Part shown: positions 1 to 13,406 of the stretch, piece after piece
How positions within the stretch are numbered: position 1 is the stretch's first letter
Layout of the letters: the number at the start of each line of letters is the position of its first letter
From: Coffea arabica
Taxonomy: Eukaryota > Streptophyta > Magnoliopsida > Gentianales > Rubiaceae
Reading direction: 5' to 3'
DNA length: 64,000 bases
Assembly (NCBI RefSeq): GCF_036785885.1
Contig: NC_092312.1
Coordinates: 18,060,001 to 18,124,000, forward strand
Made by a program: the position numbers and the translations under genes
Notes under the pieces: generated by a model
What the model was told of the DNA's origin: nothing
What the model saw: the letters and a program-made list of their open reading frames with translations, nothing else
Database searches by the model: none

Positions 1-653
1 TTGGGCTAGCACCACCTCCTAGATTGGCAAGGCCTTAAACCAGTGAGCAAGCTACGGTGGCTATGTAGTAGCTCATTTTAGTCACTTTTATCCAGGTGGA
101 TGGCAATGAGCGCCCACAAACAAGCCCAAACCAACCCTCAGGCTCAGCCCATTGTTCACCAACACTTGTCTCTCGCTTCTGTCCGGAGCAACAAAGAAGA
201 GAAAAAATAGCAACTGCCAGGTGGTCGACACATTAGACGATCCAAACTCCACTCTCTCTCTCAGCCTCGGCATTAAACTGAAACGGATCCAGTACAATAG
301 CCACCGCGCCACCCCATAGGCCATACCTCAGTACATACGCTCCATCACCGTTAAACGCAGTAATACTAATAATCACACCTTGGAAATAAACGTTTCTGAT
401 TTACTCCCATGTTTTTACATTTCACTGGTCACATCCTACCACCGAGCATCATCGCTTGCCAATCCCGATTAAAGGCTAAAACACCATTCGTTCTTTTAAG
501 TTTTCCCACTCTTGAGCTGAAATTTTCGGACATATTTGATTTATGCTCAAGCTAAAACCCTAGAATTTCCCAATCGAATCCCCCTTCCCCAAATTCAGTC
601 CTCAATTTTGCGATCTCGAATTTATATATATCACAGCCTCTACAGTCCATGCA
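1..653. other. Upstream region of the ZFPL1-like gene
   Basis: No gene is supported here. The last 200 bases are pyrimidine-rich and AT-rich, as expected for a plant promoter and 5' UTR, and a TATA-like stretch lies at about 622-631. A 78-codon open frame on the minus strand (88-324) has no recognisable domain and I treat it as chance. Confidence 0.5.
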
Positions 654-3600
654 ATGGTGGTCTGTAAATGCCGCAAGGTACTCACACCGCTCCCTATTTT
701 ATATTTCAACCTCCCTCATTTACATTAATTCTCCCATTTTAGATCAGATCGGTTTTTCAATTGATGATTTGGAAGACATTCTTCGTAAAATTCAGTGCCT
801 AGAATTTTCTGCTTTGCTTTATTGGATGGATAGGGATTTATTTGTTAGCTCCTAGTTATTCGTCATGAAATCAATTGTGCAAAATCCTTTTCTTTTTTCC
901 TTTTTTTTTGTTCGGGGGACAGTGGTTTCTCTAGGTACATTATACTATATTGCTTCCGCTTACAATTCTTTGGACATTTTTCTTTGTGCTAACCAGTTGT
1001 GATTCTTCTCTTGTTTCTAGGCGACTAAATTATACTGTTTTGTGCACAAGGTTCCTGTTTGTGGAGAGTGTATATGCTTTCCCGAGCATCAGATATGCGT
1101 GGTATGATTTTGAATTATTGTAATAAAATCTGGCTCGTTTATTTTTATTTATTTCTGCAAACTCTATGCTTGGTATTAGTCCAGTTCTATGTCTCATGGT
1201 TCTGTAAGAATTATTGCTTTTCGGTCAATTTATATTTCTCATTGGTGTAATTACCAGTTTCCTAGTCTAACTAGGTAATGCTATTGGAGAATTCTCCTAC
1301 TGTTCAATAATATTTTTTTTAATTGTGATGTTCAGCTTTGAAATATTTCTTATAAATGGAGAATCTGGAACGGTTTTGGGAAATCTTATTTTAATACTAA
1401 ATTGTGGGTTCAGTATACCCTTTCAATTTGATAGAGGACAACGGTGCTTCGTACACAGTTGTTAAATTTTAAAGGTGATGAATCATTGTCTGGGCTACAA
1501 CATGCATTGAGGAAGACATGTGGTGCTCATATATGTGAAGTAACAAAATGTTGTTGAGGCATGTTTTTTGTGTACCATAGCCCAATATGCGGGGAATTTG
1601 AGGCACACTGTCGTTTCAAATTTGATGATATGCATTTCTTACTGCCTATATATCTTCCAATTTTATTTCAGAATTACTGATGCAATTCTGTGGTGACTTC
1701 CCTTCTTCTCCTGGCATTCACCCATGCTTATAAACCATATATGTGTATTTCTACTTCAGGTCCGTACCTACTCAGATTGGGTAATAGATGGAGAATATGA
1801 TTGGCCTCCAACATGCTGCCTTTGTCATACTGTCCTTGAAGATGGAACTGACTCTCAAACTACTCGATTGGGTTGCCTGCGTATGTCTTCATGCAATTGA
1901 ATTTACTTCTATCCTGTTTTCTTTGGATTGGGATCTTGGAAAGGTTTCTGTACATGCTGTTAACATGATTGCCTTATCTAGATGTTATACACACAAGCTG
2001 CTTGCTTTCGCATATTAAAGGGTTTCCCCCTCACACAGCTCCTGCTGGATATGCTTGTCCAGCGTGCTCAACTTCGGTATGTCTATACTCTTCAAAATTT
2101 TCTAAAGCTCTTCCTTCTGTATGCAACATCGATGTCAAAAACTGAAATATTGAAAGTATTGAGAAATTTCAGATTTTGCATCTAATGGTAGTTTTTTATC
2201 ATTGTCTTATGGGTGTTAACAAGAGGTTTACATTTTGTTGTTTGCTTTGCATTGTGACGTATAAAATGGAGCTTTGCATATTGCATGGACCTGAATGGCC
2301 CTAGTTTTTTTTTTTTTCATTTACTTTTTTAAGTGAAGGAATCTAGTCTGAAAGTTGCCTGCTTATGATATTCCTACTGCTGCACGTGATGCTTGAGCTC
2401 ACTTGAAAGCTATGTCCTAACTTTTTACTGCTTGCCATATGATTATATGTGGGATACTTTTTTTTCTTTTTTGCATGTGGGACACATCTTGGTACTAAAT
2501 CATTTTCATTGCTTAGCTATTGTTGATTAATTTTGGTAGAAATTATTTTGTTAGCAGATAGACGTACATATTTATAACTAAATTGATTATTTTGTTAGCA
2601 GATAGACGTGCATATTTATTCCTACATTGATTAATTCAGTTCTGCATTGTGTTCATTTGGAAGCTGTCCTCAAGTTTTGAGGTGTTGGATGCATGTAAAG
2701 CGGACGCAGGGTGAGCACAAGGAGCATGAATATGAATTTTGGTTGATTATAAAGTAAAATTTTTTAAGAGAGTATCCTTGTCAAATGGAAGTGACGAAAC
2801 ATTAGGCAAATACTAATTTAATTTAAAGATTTTGAAAAATATAAGTTATTACATCCTTGTGATGGGAATTTCTTAACATTATCTAAGATGTGAAATTTGC
2901 CAAATCATACCACTTAGGAGTTAGGACCAAGGATTTGAGAAGATAGGTTCAATGTTAATTTCATTGCAGTATCATTCTAGGATCTATTGCCTCTGCTGCT
3001 GAAAATCTTATGACACCAGTCTTTGGACAGGGCGTATTGCAGCTGCGTAACCATTTTCTGTCTTCTGATTCTTTGATACCAGCAAAAGAAAAATGTTTAT
3101 TTTATTCTGGGGTCAATGTGTGGGTCACAGAAAAAGCATTATAACAGACTCTGTTCATTTTGTGTGTACTGTCTACTGATCTTTTCATGCACTTTGGTGC
3201 TGCAGATATGGCCTCCTAAAAATGTGAAAGATTCGGCATCTCTTCTTCACTCAAAGCTTAAAGAAGCTATTATGCAGGTTAAAACTTGATTTCCACTAAA
3301 TTATACCAAGAAACTGCTCTGCCTTTCTGTGTGTGAATGTGTTGGGGGTGGTGTTTAGCGTTTTTTTTTTTTTTTTGTTGGGGGGGAGGGGGGGGGGAAG
3401 GCTGTGGATTGGGTACTTTCAGACATGCATGCCTAGAATGCTAGTTACTCGGTTATAGCAGAAACAAAGTATGCGTTAAGAGATTGAAAATTTTGTATGA
3501 CTTGTTTCCCTTTGTGCTGCGTAAATGTGCAGGAAGATGTGTTAGTGGATAATTTTTGTGTTTGGATACTTAATTGTGGAAAAAGTTTCTTAACAACCTC

Positions 3601-6308
3601 TAGCTCCATCTTTGAAGGGTTGGAGGAGTTAAGAGAACTTATCTGCAGTGAGAAATTGTATCAAGCTGATGATACATATTAAAATCCAAGTAGCAGAAGA
3701 CAACTGTATAGTACATTGATTTCTGAAGGCAATTTTGTTCTTTGAAGGGGAACTATTTTGCATGTTTTCTCTTTCATTTTGTGGTTGCAGATTGATGACT
3801 GAGACAATTGAGTTTATATAACTCAGTCTTTTTTTCTTCCTTTGTTGATTAATTTTGGTTAGACATTTGGGCCTTGAGCGTATTGAGTTTTGGGTGAATA
3901 ACCCACAACCAAGTGTTTTTGACTGAGTAAAAAAAGAGGTAGATGTGAAAGCTGAGAAAGGCATGTCAGGGAACCCAAATGCTCATAGATCTCTAATCTT
4001 TATTTATTTTTTTTTTTTCGGGGTGGGGTGGAATTAAAAATAAAATATTACCTTTTGACCTGGATACAGAAGCCATGGATTTTGTTGGGGAGAGGGACAG
4101 TTACAATCTTAAGGAACAATTTTGGTGCTTTTATTGAATGAAAATGTTTTTTTTTTAAAGTCTGACTAAAAATGTAAATTTTAGACATTATAATGTTGTT
4201 TTGGAGAGAAGATGGGCCTATGTTTAATGTGCTTAATCCACAGGGGACTCATGGTTGATCAGAAAAATTTTTGATGCATTTTGATCTTACCCTAGATATG
4301 TGCTTCTTTAATGCAACATTTTTTAAAGCTATCAGTAAGAATTCGATATGTTGTCATCCTCTACTTTTGACCTTATGAAGTTGTGAAATAGGTACATAAT
4401 TACCTATTCAGTTTCTATATTTCGAAAATCATGGCTCTTAGATTGAATTTACTGTTGTAATAGGCTGAAGCTAAGCATCTAGGTTTCTCCTTGTCAAATT
4501 GCTGTAAGAACTTGCACCTAATCATACTGTAGGAAGAAAAATCTTCTTCTTTTTTGCATCTTAATGTGTCTTTAAGGTAGACGAGCTCACTTTTGCTTTC
4601 CACTCATTCCTGAAACATAATGTTGTTTATTTGTGCTAGGGGTCATAATAGAAGAATGGCATTTGGAGTTATTGAATTTTCTATGGTTTCATGCAGACTG
4701 GTTTGGAGAAGAACTTGTTTGGAAACCATCCAGTTTCATTGCCTGCAACAGAGTCCCGGAGTCCTCCCCCTGCTTTTGCCTCAGATCCATTAATAACAAT
4801 GGGCAAGAAAGAATATGCTGCAGGCTTGACGCCTTCAGTTGGCAAAGATTCTGAAATTGTGGACATTGTGGAGATTGATGACCCTAGTTCAGCGTCTCCT
4901 CCTCTATCTAATCACGAATCCACTCTAATGAAAAGTTCAAGTCCACCTGGGGTAAGAGTGTTTTGCTTTTTGCCTGATTTTTACATGTCATGATACTTTT
5001 TTTCCTTCTCATATGTGCTATCTTATGTTAGGCTGGTGCTACAACCCGAAAGACTGCAGCTCAGGTTGAAAGGCAAAATTCTGAAATTTCATATTATGCT
5101 GATGATGAAGATGGAAATCGCAAAAAGTACACACGAAGGGGTGAGTAATGATATTTTCAGTTAACGGTGTGACAGTGAAGCATTTATTATCCTGGCAGGT
5201 TGAGAATTTTCTTCCTTGCTTTGTATATTTGTGGGTTTGAGTATTGAGTAACGCAATGAAGTGCAGTCTTATTTATTTTTGCTTTACCATAGTATGAACA
5301 ATTCGTTAAGGTAAGTTTTTTTTTCCTCTTTTTTAATCTGAAACATGTACATAGTTGAAGCTTATGATTTGGTGGAGATATGCTGATGGGAACCTGAAGG
5401 TTAAAACTAATGTCTCTCAATCACAGGAAACTTTCGCCATAAGTTTTTTAGGTCATTGCTACCTTTCTGGTCAAGTGCATTACCAACTTTACCAGTGACT
5501 GCACCACCAAGGAAAGATGCATCGAATCTAGATGATATTCCAGAAGGTCGCCCAAGACATCACAAGTCCTCGAGGATGGATCCGAGAAAACTCCTCCTCA
5601 TCATAGCTATCATGTAAAGTTTCCTAAGTACTGTTTAATTGTCTCGGAATTTTTTAGCAAATCATTGCTGGACTGTAATGTTTTTATTCCCTTCGAGTTA
5701 AAGGACAACACTTTCATTGGAACTTTAAAGTGGTAATAGGAGATAAATGATGGAGTTGGTGAGTACTTCAAAATACTAACCAGAGAATTAATGTTTCACT
5801 GAGATGGCCTCAACCCCTCAATTCAGTTCCCCATAATTTGAGTCAGAAGCTTGTCTTAGACTGGAAAAGGGAGTACATATACATGTTGTAAAGTTTCACA
5901 AGTATTTGATTTAGGGTGACAAGTTGAGCAGTAAAGGGTAAAGTTGACGTGGTGCAATTGTAGGATAGTGGTTGAGGCACTCTGCATGAGTGTACTAACA
6001 CGGAGCAGGGTAGCCTGCCCAAAGGCTTTGATCTATAGTAAGATTTTGCTGCCATAGTTTAGTTGACAGACTGTAGAACCTGGTCTCTCATTGGTCCTCT
6101 CGTAGCCTGGCACTTGATATGCATTTTAAGTTCTTGGATCACTAATAGATTGCGGCATTTTATTCACTTTTATCGCTATTTTTTAACCATGACAAGACCA
6201 CGTTTTCCTCCTTTGTGCAGGGCCTGCATGGCAACCATGGGAATTCTGTACTACAGGCTTGCGCAACGAAGTTTTGGGGAGGAGCTACCTGATGATGAGC
6301 AGCGATAA
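654..6308 (+). CDS. ZFPL1: ZFPL1-like zinc-finger Golgi membrane protein
   Basis: Coding exons: 654-677, 1021-1101, 1760-1880, 1982-2076, 3206-3277, 4697-4951, 5032-5140, 5427-5613, 6221-6308. They sum to 1032 nt, 343 residues. The N-terminus (MVVCKCRKATKLYCFVHK) carries the B-box-like cysteine/histidine set C4, C6, C14, H17, C22, C25, H31, C34. A RING-like set follows (C54/C57 to the CPAC motif near residue 100), with the family-typical HTAPAGYACPAC. Residues 110-300 are low-complexity and Ser/Pro-rich. A single hydrophobic segment at about 308-326 lies close to the C-terminus, so the protein should be tail-anchored with its zinc fingers in the cytosol. Human ZFPL1 has the same order and acts at the cis-Golgi; a similar role in plants is inference. 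The start is the first ATG giving the conserved Cys-Lys-Cys. The first coding exon is only 24 nt. Confidence 0.9.
2542..2628. repeat. Short tandem duplication in ZFPL1 intron 4
   Basis: A unit of about 44 bases beginning attattttgttagcagatag occurs twice in a row, with few differences. It lies wholly within the intron between 2076 and 3206 and touches no splice site. Confidence 0.75.
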
Positions 6309-7593
6309 TCTTCTTCTAGGGTTGTGATGGTGGATCAAGATCTCAGATTACCTTTAAGTGTAAACTTTTTGGTTCTTTGAACCTCTTCTTGTTTCCTTGT
6401 GGTTCTCCTTCCTGAGAATTGTGGCTGGCATCCTGTGGAACCTACAAGTCTTTGACTATAGAATCAGTTTTTGAAAATGGTTCATCTGGCGACACAAAAG
6501 AATACCTATCCTTCCCATGTTCTCTACCTTCCGTCACTGTTGGTCTTGTTTGTTTATCGTTTTCCAGTGATTGGTCGCTTAGAGTCAAAATGGAATATCA
6601 GGTGAAGAGGAGCAGGTCTTTTTGTTCATGATTTATTTTGTAATTATTAATTTCTTTTGCTCCTACAAAGGGAAAAAAAAATTCTCAGTTTTTGGCTGAC
6701 GATCAAGCAATACATTAAGCTGTACCATCGGAGTTTGTTTGAAATGTTTCGTCCTCTTTACCTTTTTCTATCGCGTTTTGACTGAGGTACAAGTGAATGT
6801 CTTTGAAGAGTTTGTCTTGTGGTCCAAATTGCCAAAACTGCTTGGAAATTCTTGGATAGCTCAATTTTGTCAAATAGTAATATTTTGATTGTGTCATAAA
6901 TATATTTTTTAATTTATTTTTTTTTTATATTTTTAATTATTTATTTATTTCATATCACAAAAAATATTATTGTAATTATTTCAACAAACACTCCAATTGT
7001 TTTTCTGGTTATTACATGTGGTGAGTGTTATCTCTATTGGTTTCCTCTAATATTTGCCTATGTTCTGTAGCACCTCCTGATAATTGCCCGTCACGGCCAG
7101 AAATGCTTTGGAGACTCTGCAATCTCGTAATTTATCTGTCATTTTCGTGTACGGGAGGTATGGCTCATGTTCGTTTTGAAGAAAAAAAAAATGTTTAGTT
7201 CATGTGCGCATAGTTTATTACTATTTGACCCTGAGTATTGAGTATCTCTAGATTAACTTAAAATTTTTATCGAACAAGTAGTTATAACGTACAAGCAAGT
7301 GCAAAGAAAAACTTTTACTTTTTCTCAAGAATAACAAAAAATTTCGACACGAATCGACATTTTGCATTATGCTATTATTCTCTTTAACCATTTTGATGCA
7401 GTACTGTGCATTATTCTCATCACCAACTGGACAAAGAAGTATTTCAATCAAATTTGCCCAATGAGATTTTTATTTTTCCCAAGCTGGTTTTTAATTGGAG
7501 TGTGTAAGGAGCTTAAGGCCATAACATAATTCTGGAAGAAAGCGTGATCCTGTTCTACACACGTACTAGCAATATTTATACCTGAATTATACA

Positions 7594-7624
<31 letters not shown>

Positions 7625-9856
7625 GTATGCATGTTATACATAATGGCCTTTATATTAGTGTAAGAACTGTAGATCGTGTAAGAACTGCTGGATTAGGTTC
7701 TGCTACATACTCTCTATAGGTAAATAGTACACAAAATTGGTGAAGGCCTCTCCGCGTGTTGAAAGCGTGCCTTGTGCCGGAATCCTAGGGATCCATAGAC
7801 GCGTTTCTCTCAGCCTTCTCAATTCGGCCCTCCTTCCATTGCATGCGTGTCTTTGCCCTTTAATCCATCCGCCCGGGAAGAGGGTTGCCACTCAAAAACT
7901 GTTCACCTAAATAACCTCTTAAGATTTGTTCACCGCTCTAAAATTTTGTTCGCCTGAATAATTTTATTTTGTTCTTGTAAGTGAGAGAATTTGAACTTAA
8001 AATCTTTTATTTACAATTCCTCTCGCCTTACCGTCTAATCCAACGCTCTCTTAATTCACCTGAATAACTTAAATAACTATAACGTTTATTTTTTAAAGCA
8101 AAAAATAAAAAAAAACCCCTCTTAAGGAGCAAGTAATAATCTAAACTGACGAAGGTCTTTCAGTGACTTTAAAGTTTTTTTTTAAAAAAATACACCATCA
8201 TGAGTCCAAGGGAAATACACATGTATACATTGCTTGCTGTGTTCCAAGAGTTATTGCATTCAAAAGGAGCAGATAGTTATGTTTAATTACTTCATGTCAT
8301 TAGCGGTCCATCAAATACTGTACTACTTGTCCCTAGATTCTTAACATCACCGTCTAAAATTTTTATGGGAACAAAGAGATATAGATCCGATTCTCGTAAT
8401 CTCAATCTCAGAAAACCACAATAAAATAGATGGACCCCAAAAAAAACCAAAAAAAAAAAAGAAAGAAGCTAAATACTACCAAATGATTACCGTGCTATGT
8501 CTCGCCGTCATAAATTGCATGTTAATTGCACATCCGGTTAAACATTCAGCAATACTACTAGGTTCATAGTCACCATTATCATCTCATCACTTTGGCGTAA
8601 TCGAACTCTAAATGAGGTTAGAAACATGTGTCAACATGTGTAAGATCTCCGGAGTATATAGATACTGCATGCACTTTGACTAGCACTATATATAGCACAC
8701 AATTCCAAGCTAATTAGAGATCGAAACCCGCCCCATTATGATCATAACCTACTTTGAAACTTGTTTCCGAGTTGTGTACAAAGTACAAACAAACCATGCA
8801 AACGCACAAGCAAGCTGTGATCCTCGATCCAAGCTAATAGCTTTTCAACCAAACCAAAACCCAAAGAGGAAGAGGATTAGACGCAGTGTCGGATTGAAGA
8901 AATTCCATCCATGGGATGATTAGAGCCATCTTTTTTGACGATGTCAATTTAAAGTTGACAGTTAAAGTCAAAATTCTAGCTTCCACCTCCCATTGCAAGA
9001 TTATTAAAATGCTCATCACGCATCTTTCGCACATGGATTATTTGTGCAGAATCAACAGTTTGATGAAATTTAATTTGCTCTGCGCTAGTAATTAAATATA
9101 TGTGTGACCAGATTCAATTCGCATACATGCATCTGCTAAACAACAAATACATGTCGACATCTCAATCGAATGGAATCTTGCGGGATATATATCTGCTGGG
9201 TGCAGCCTCAGAATACGTTTAGAGAGAACGTTGGAGGAGACAAGAAGCAGATGAGAAGACGATTGTGTCTGCTGATCTTTTAGATAGTTTTTAAGAGTTT
9301 CAAGACTCATCTCCACGTTCTACAGTACAGGGTCGTCTCCCTTCTTCCCATGGGCATGGGTGATGTTACACTTTTTCCTTTATCAATCAATTGACTGGCT
9401 AGTACATGTTTAAGAGAAATCAGTTTAGTTTTGAGTTTTCTAATAATTAATCATACATAGCAGTTAATCTCTTCTAAAATGATTGGATCATGGACTCTAA
9501 TCATTCCTATTCAGTTTAATTAAACGTCTCTGATATGTCGAATTATTTCGAGCTTGGTCCCGATCTGAGTCGTACTAGGCCATCTACGAACACATTAAAA
9601 ATATGGTTTTTCATTCAGTTTGCATCATTTAAAAATATTCTCACTGGCACACAAGAAAACGCCAATCCCACGAACACACTTCTCTCTTGGCGTTCGATAC
9701 AGGTAGGTCTCTTTTTCTTCACTGTCCAATTAGTTGTCCATCAAATATTCGAGCTTCTTCTGCACGTCCATAAGCAGCCCCTTAGATCCCTCATCCTTTT
9801 TAGGGGCTCGCTAGCTTTCTTTCTAGCTTTGGAGAAGAAAATTACCGGTACGTGAT
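6309..9856. other. Intergenic region between ZFPL1-like and bHLH genes
   Basis: About 3.5 kb. The first 100-350 bases should hold the 3' UTR of the ZFPL1-like gene. The rest is AT-rich, with an (AT)n run at 7591-7620. A more GC-rich patch at about 7700-7890 has a 62-codon minus-strand frame of unknown meaning. At 8689-8697 a TATATATAG motif precedes a 61-codon plus-strand frame (8738-8923) ending in a basic stretch (KRKRIRRSVGLKK). I could not match it to a family. The final 300 bases are the likely promoter and 5' UTR of the bHLH gene. Confidence 0.4.
7591..7620. repeat. (AT)n microsatellite
   Basis: An almost pure run of alternating A and T, about 28 bases, followed by a short (TGTA) tail. 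It lies in intergenic DNA. Confidence 0.95.
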
Positions 9857-12254
9857 ATGGAGTCATTTGGAGCCATGGGATGTGGGGATTGGAGCTCCTT
9901 CAATGCAATCTACTCCAGTACTACTGAAGAGGCTGACTTCATGGCACGGTTGCTTGGCAACATTTCACTTCCAAATGACGTGCCAAACAGTTCTAATGCC
10001 AAATTTTCCTCCACTTACTGGCCTGCAAGTGAATCAGATGTAAACAAGGCCGTGTTCCAGGAAGATTCTTCAATCAATTCTTCAGATGACACTAGTGTTG
10101 ATGCTGATGTGTGCTATTCTTTTTCACAAGGGAGCAGTTTCAGTGGCGAAGGCAGCAGCATTCTTTGTCCCTTGTCACAAATCTACTTTTGCAACAGCAA
10201 CAGTATTATTTCACAACCGATTGTGACGAGAAATGATAGCTCGGTCTGTGCAGATTATGCTATGATGGAGTGCAAGAACAAAATGGACTCGTGTGATCAT
10301 GAGATCATTCGTATAAACAATATCTTAATGGAGGAAGGGCGTGACTTCCTAAACCAAGATGTCAGCAGTGACTGCAGCATGGAGTCTGGCGAAAACGACA
10401 TGCCTGAGGCTTTTTCTCGAGGAATGATTTTGCAACAAGGAAAGGATCAGCATGAAATAAATTCTCTCGCTTCAGAAAAATCACTAGAAGATGAATCAGA
10501 CAACTTATTGGAGAGTTCTAAGAAAAGACCGTCAACACCTCTAGATGTAAGTAACAACCGTAATAGAAAGGATTGGAAGCATTTTGCAACCTGCATTTCT
10601 GACTGAGAAGTGCTACAGAAGAACGTGAAATTCTTTCCATCCATATTTTGTTCTGTGTCAGAATTGTAATCGAAAGTGAAATTGGAACTGTATCCTAACA
10701 TTTTTTACAGGAATAATTAATTACATGCAGGGATATGTTTCTGTCTAGTTCTCTTTCTTATGACATCCTTCAATGCAGGTCCACAAGAATAAGAGAATGA
10801 TAAATGCGAAGACCAACCATCAAAAGCTTCATCCTTATGACAGTAAGATTGCTGAAGGTGGCCATCCCGTGCTTTGCCGCCAAAGCTCGAGCAGCTGCCT
10901 CTCAGAGGATGACTCCAATGTTTTTCACGAGTCTAATGCAGGAGTATTACCAATCCCAGCATCATGTTCGGACTCAAAAGGAGCAATTACAGCATTCAAC
11001 TTAAATGGCAAAACAAGGGCCAGCAGGGGCTCAGCAACTGATCACCAGAGCTTATATGCCAGGGTACGTACGAGTATACCTGCTATTCTTTGTTGTATCA
11101 GAAACTGTTTTGCCTCCATTTGTAAGTTGATTTGGAACATTGTCCTGAAAGATCTTCTTTGTTTGTTTTCTAGAAAAGAAGAGAAAAAATAAATGAGAGA
11201 TTGAGAATCTTGCAGAAACTTATCCCTAATGGAACAACGGTGATCAAGTACATTATACATATATCAATGAATTTTATTGCGCTGAATCATTAAGTCATTG
11301 CCATCCGAGATGAAGAGAATCTGAGAACCAATTCTTCCTGATGGCAGGTTGACATTAGCACCATGCTTGAAGAGGCAGTCCAGTACGTGAAATTTTTGCA
11401 ACTCCAAATCAAGGTATAAAGAAAGTATATATTATTTTCTTAGATGCGCCCCGTCAAACTTAATTAATCGGAGTGATTACCTGAAAATACAGAAGTGGTT
11501 CTTGAACTTTATACCTTCATATCAGAATCACCTCAGTCGTCATGCATGTTGCTCGGTCTACAGATTTGTTTTAAGAATTTAAGAATCAGGGAGGAAGAAG
11601 TGGGGATTTAAACTCAAAAAAAATAATTAATTTTTAAATCTTGGAGTTTCAAACTTAGTCTACAAGTTCATAACGAAACAGGAAAAAAAAAAAAAAAAAA
11701 AGCATTGCCCAAAGGAGCATTGTAACAACTCCGATAGTCTACTGGAAGCAAATGGAAAAAAGAAGTCATGAAATACGTATGTAAAAGAAGTGCTTTTATG
11801 GGGTGTGAAAAGAATAAGCTATGGTATGGCATATATATTACTATCTCAATTATTAATTCTCCCAGTTCTACCGTTTTCTTATATTTCCCTTATTGCTCCA
11901 GGTATAATATTTACTCCGAATTTTTTAGACAAAAACTATATATTTTTGCTTGTCCGTGACAAAAGGATATCACAGCGTTTGTAGTGTTACTGAATGGATA
12001 TATTGTAAGCAAAGCGTGCATGAGGTTGGCCTAGGGTTAGGTACTGATTAGCCAACGACCTTTTAAAATTATGGAGGCAGTACAAAACTCTGAAACAAAA
12101 TCGCATGTGCATAGAAAATTAATTCAAATGCCTATCCTCAAATACAATACTGGTGTTTCCATTTTCTAATTGTTCACAGCTCTTGAGCTCTGATGATCTA
12201 TGGATGTATGCTCCCATTGCTTACAAAGGAAAGAACTTGGGACTGCTACTCTAA
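9857..12254 (+). CDS. bHLH transcription factor, RSL class II (root-hair type)
   Basis: Exons: 9857-10546, 10779-11063, 11174-11239, 11348-11413, 12180-12254. They sum to 1182 nt, 393 residues. The first 230 residues are acidic and Ser-rich, with the family opening MESFGAMGCGDWSSFNAIYS. The bHLH lies at about 312-369: basic region ASRGSATDHQSLYARKRREK, helix 1 INERLRILQKLIPNG, helix 2 from VDISTMLEEAVQYVKFLQ. The C-terminal LLSSDDLWMYAPIAY block is diagnostic of bHLH subfamily VIIIc class II (Arabidopsis RSL2-RSL5), which promote root-hair tip growth in the nucleus as DNA-binding dimers. The last three introns split the bHLH and tail as in that family. One oddity is that the loop reads NGTT where relatives usually have NGTK, and the donor after it (GTGATC) is weak. 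The exact RSL orthologue cannot be told from this window. Confidence 0.9.
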
Positions 12255-13406
12255 AATCCTGATCTTCCAAGACGAAATGCATGCATGCGTGGTGCTGGTT
12301 CCCCAATTTTGGTGTATCTTCTAGGATTTAAGTAATGAAGTTTCCATTGCGTTTGTCACTTCAAAAGATGACACATGATGGCTCGCGGGTTTTTTTTTTT
12401 TTTGGGGTTGAAATCCGTATCTGATTCTTGTTGGGAACAGCGGACTCTATTCAATTGCTAACGAAAAATTTAGGTAGTGGGCCTTGTGTTTGATCTTGGA
12501 TTGATGATACTTTTTAATTAATCAAATCAATAGTAGTACATGAATTGATTAGAGAAGCGTTTCGCGCCAAAATTTGTTGTATTTCGGAACGTCCAAACCC
12601 TTTGCCTCCGATCGATCTTTATGCGCATCACAGAGCACCTACCCTTTACATTTTAAACCATCTTTCCAGAGCAATCAGATCAAAGTTGCCAAAAAAAAAA
12701 AGAGAGAACAAAAGATCCAGTTAAGGTCCATGCACTCGTATTTCTGTATCAGACATGACCGACCTGCTACTTCGTCTTCCAACCAAAGTCACTAATACCA
12801 TTGGTGTTCACACAAGCTGAAGCAAGCATGATGCATTCCACAAAGGTTGGAGTAGGAATTCAATTTTGGAACCCATTCAACGTAGGCTCGACTTACTATC
12901 CCTTTGAGCCAAAGGAAATATCTTTCAAGCATCCGCAATGATCAATTTTATGATGTTGATACAACAATTTCACAACTTTCCAGATAAAGGTACAATGTCA
13001 AAGCCAATATAGCAGTGCAAATACATTAATCACTAGTATTGAGATATCATACTCTATCCCTAAAAAGTCAACCAAGATAACAAAGAAGAACGACACAAAT
13101 TCTCATATTCTGCTACAATTTAACTCTTATCCGTAACTAAGAATGTTCGACTCTTCTTGCACCAAGAAGTCACGTTGGTGATGAGAGTACTGAAGTCCCC
13201 TACCAAGGCAGATGACCCAATCATTCCCTCTTTAGCTTGTACCAATATGAACTCGCCCTTTAGATAATTTTGATTTCCACAAATTATTCTCCAGTATATT
13301 TTACACAGATACAAAGTCTACCTTCAAGAACCCTGGTCGAGAAAGAAAAAAGTACAACTCTCCACAGCAACTGAAATTTCTACGTGCAATATCAGTAGTG
13401 TTTGTT
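12255..13406. other. Convergent spacer between bHLH and VSR genes
   Basis: Both flanking genes end into this 1.15 kb stretch, so it should hold two 3' UTRs and their polyadenylation regions. I see no further gene. It contains a T run at about 12390-12403 and an A run at about 12690-12700. Confidence 0.5.

Noticed and set aside
88-324. 78-codon minus-strand frame near the window start
   Set aside because: No domain, no splice partner, lies in the promoter side of the ZFPL1-like gene; hydrophobic content is explained by simple pyrimidine-rich sequence.
7703-7891. 62-codon minus-strand frame in a GC-richer patch
   Set aside because: No recognisable motif and no supporting promoter or splice sites; could be part of an unrecognised repeat.
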